Source: Bacillota bacterium
GTDB lineage: Bacteria > Bacillota > Sulfobacillia > Thermaerobacterales > Thermaerobacteraceae
Assembly (NCBI GenBank): GCA_003242195.1
Contig: QGUQ01000128.1
Coordinates: 1 to 5,885, forward strand
DNA: 5,885 nt
Direction: 5' to 3'
How positions within the stretch are numbered: position 1 is the stretch's first letter; every line of letters begins with the position of its first letter. A program made the position numbers and the translations under genes. The notes below the pieces were generated by a model. That model had not been told where the DNA came from. It did no database searches and saw only the letters and a list, made by a program, of their open reading frames with translations. This document shows positions 5,614 to 5,885 of this stretch, in pieces.

Positions 5614-5619
5614 ATTATA
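5614..5619 (-). promoter_or_regulatory. Perfect -10 hexamer (TATAAT) directed at dnaA
   Basis: ATTATA on the plus strand gives TATAAT on the minus strand, inside a 10-base pure A/T island in GC-rich DNA and flanked by inverted GGGGAA/TTCCCC arms (5608-5613 and 5620-5625). No good -35 is present at 16-18 bases, and there is no TGn extension. If active, transcription would begin near 5607 and run straight into the terminator-like hairpin at 5541-5582. Confidence 0.4.
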
Positions 5620-5645
5620 TTCCCCTTCCGGCGTTGGATTTCCTG

Positions 5646-5672
5646 CCCGGCCCTGGGGTGGCGAGGGCCGGG
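5646..5672. other. 9-bp GC-rich hairpin
   Basis: CCCGGCCCT (5646-5654) and AGGGCCGGG (5664-5672) are perfect inverted repeats around a 9-base loop. No T-run follows on either strand. It lies just upstream of the TATAAT at 5614-5619 and may be a structural element of the origin. Confidence 0.5.
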
Positions 5673-5714
5673 ATCACCCTGTCCAGCGAGCCTCGGGTTT
5701 CAAGAACACACGGG

Positions 5715-5746
5715 GTATCAACAGGCTATCCACAACATGTGAATAA
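5715..5746. promoter_or_regulatory. DnaA box cluster with inverted pair and AT-rich flank
   Basis: CTATCCACA (5726-5734, plus, one mismatch) faces TTATTCACA (5738-5746, minus, consensus) across 3 bases, forming an imperfect palindrome. A weaker GTATCAACA (5715-5723) precedes in phase by 11 bp. The consensus box runs directly into the AT-rich stretch TAATAAGTAG (5744-5753), a possible weak point for unwinding. Confidence 0.7.
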
Positions 5747-5785
5747 TAAGTAGCGGCAGGGACAGGAGCCTCCCGGTGACCGCTC

Positions 5786-5807
5786 CCGGGCCGCCGGCAG
5801 GGCCCGG
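5786..5807. other. 7-bp GC-rich hairpin
   Basis: CCGGGCC (5786-5792) and GGCCCGG (5801-5807) form a perfect stem with an 8-base loop. No T-run follows. In DNA this rich in G and C, a 7-bp inverted repeat can occur by chance. Confidence 0.3.
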
Positions 5808-5880
5808 TCGGCGTGTTGATGATAGCAAGGTTGCACCATCGTGGCAACGGACGAACGGGTGATCGCAGTCCCAGGGGCAC

Positions 5881-5885
5881 GGAGG
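5881..5885 (+). promoter_or_regulatory. Possible ribosome binding site of a divergent gene beyond the edge
   Basis: The window ends with GGAGG on the plus strand. In most bacteria with this gene order rpmH (ribosomal protein L34) is transcribed away from dnaA at this place, so a start codon may lie just outside. Nothing of that gene is visible. Confidence 0.3.

Larger units (their letters stand above)
5383..5885. other. dnaA upstream region, probable upstream half of bipartite oriC
   Basis: These 503 bases hold no convincing standard-size gene. They contain two consensus DnaA boxes (5412-5420, 5738-5746), at least three one-mismatch boxes, two short very AT-rich islands (5612-5621 and 5741-5752), three hairpins, two candidate dnaA promoters and one terminator-like element. 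The density of DnaA boxes beside dnaA fits the incA/incB-type half of a Bacillota origin. Open frames here are shadows with no recognisable protein character. Confidence 0.8.

Noticed and set aside
5260..5880. Small open frames in the dnaA upstream region on both strands
   Set aside because: They cross DnaA boxes, hairpins and the dnaA start and show no recognisable protein pattern.
1..5885. Mobile element, CRISPR array, tRNA, rRNA or defence system
   Set aside because: I looked for transposase-like motifs, long terminal repeats, regularly spaced repeats and RNA-gene patterns and saw none; the locus is a standard replication-origin region.

Overview
The window is a chromosomal replication-origin locus read from the far side: every protein gene lies on the minus strand. 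In transcription order they are dnaA (5382-4021), dnaN (3615-2503), recF (2465-1317), a DciA/DUF721-type gene with a zinc-ribbon C-terminal half (1320-334), and a RemB/YaaB-like DUF370 gene (from 281, running off the left edge). This is the classic dnaA-dnaN-recF neighbourhood. The DUF370 gene after recF and DnaA boxes on both sides of dnaA point to Bacillota (Firmicutes). The DNA is very GC-rich and no gene starts with ATG, so a high-GC Bacillota lineage (Thermaerobacter, Symbiobacterium or relatives) is the best guess. That assignment rests on gene order, composition and protein style, not on a database match.

Layout by region. 1-281: start of the DUF370 gene, interrupted by a 13-base G/C homopolymer that does not break the frame as given. 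334-1320: DciA-like gene, overlapping the recF stop by 4 bases (GTGA). 1317-2465: recF. 2503-3615: dnaN, ending 37 bases before recF, with no S4-domain (yaaA/rlbA) gene between them. 3616-4020: dnaA-dnaN spacer with DnaA boxes, an AT-richer island and hairpins; this is one half of a probable bipartite oriC. 4021-5382: dnaA. 5383-5885: dnaA upstream region with more DnaA boxes, candidate promoters and a strong hairpin plus U-tract between one candidate promoter and dnaA; this is the other half of oriC. The window ends on GGAGG on the plus strand, which could be the ribosome binding site of a divergent gene just outside (rpmH is the usual neighbour).

How the parts work together. DnaA binds the boxes on both sides of its gene, opens the origin and helps load the helicase. 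The DciA-type protein is probably the helicase loader/operator partner. DnaN is the sliding clamp. RecF acts at gaps and stalled forks. The DUF370 protein is a small DNA-binding regulator-like protein. dnaN-recF-dciA-DUF370 look like one operon, probably continuing to gyrB/gyrA beyond the left edge.

The genes themselves are ordinary housekeeping genes; I see no mobile element, CRISPR array, tRNA or rRNA. The observations most worth checking are the DnaA-site arrays repeated at 11-12 bp in both origin halves, a leader-ORF/terminator arrangement upstream of dnaA, the G13 tract inside the DUF370 gene, and the zinc-ribbon extension of the DciA-like protein.
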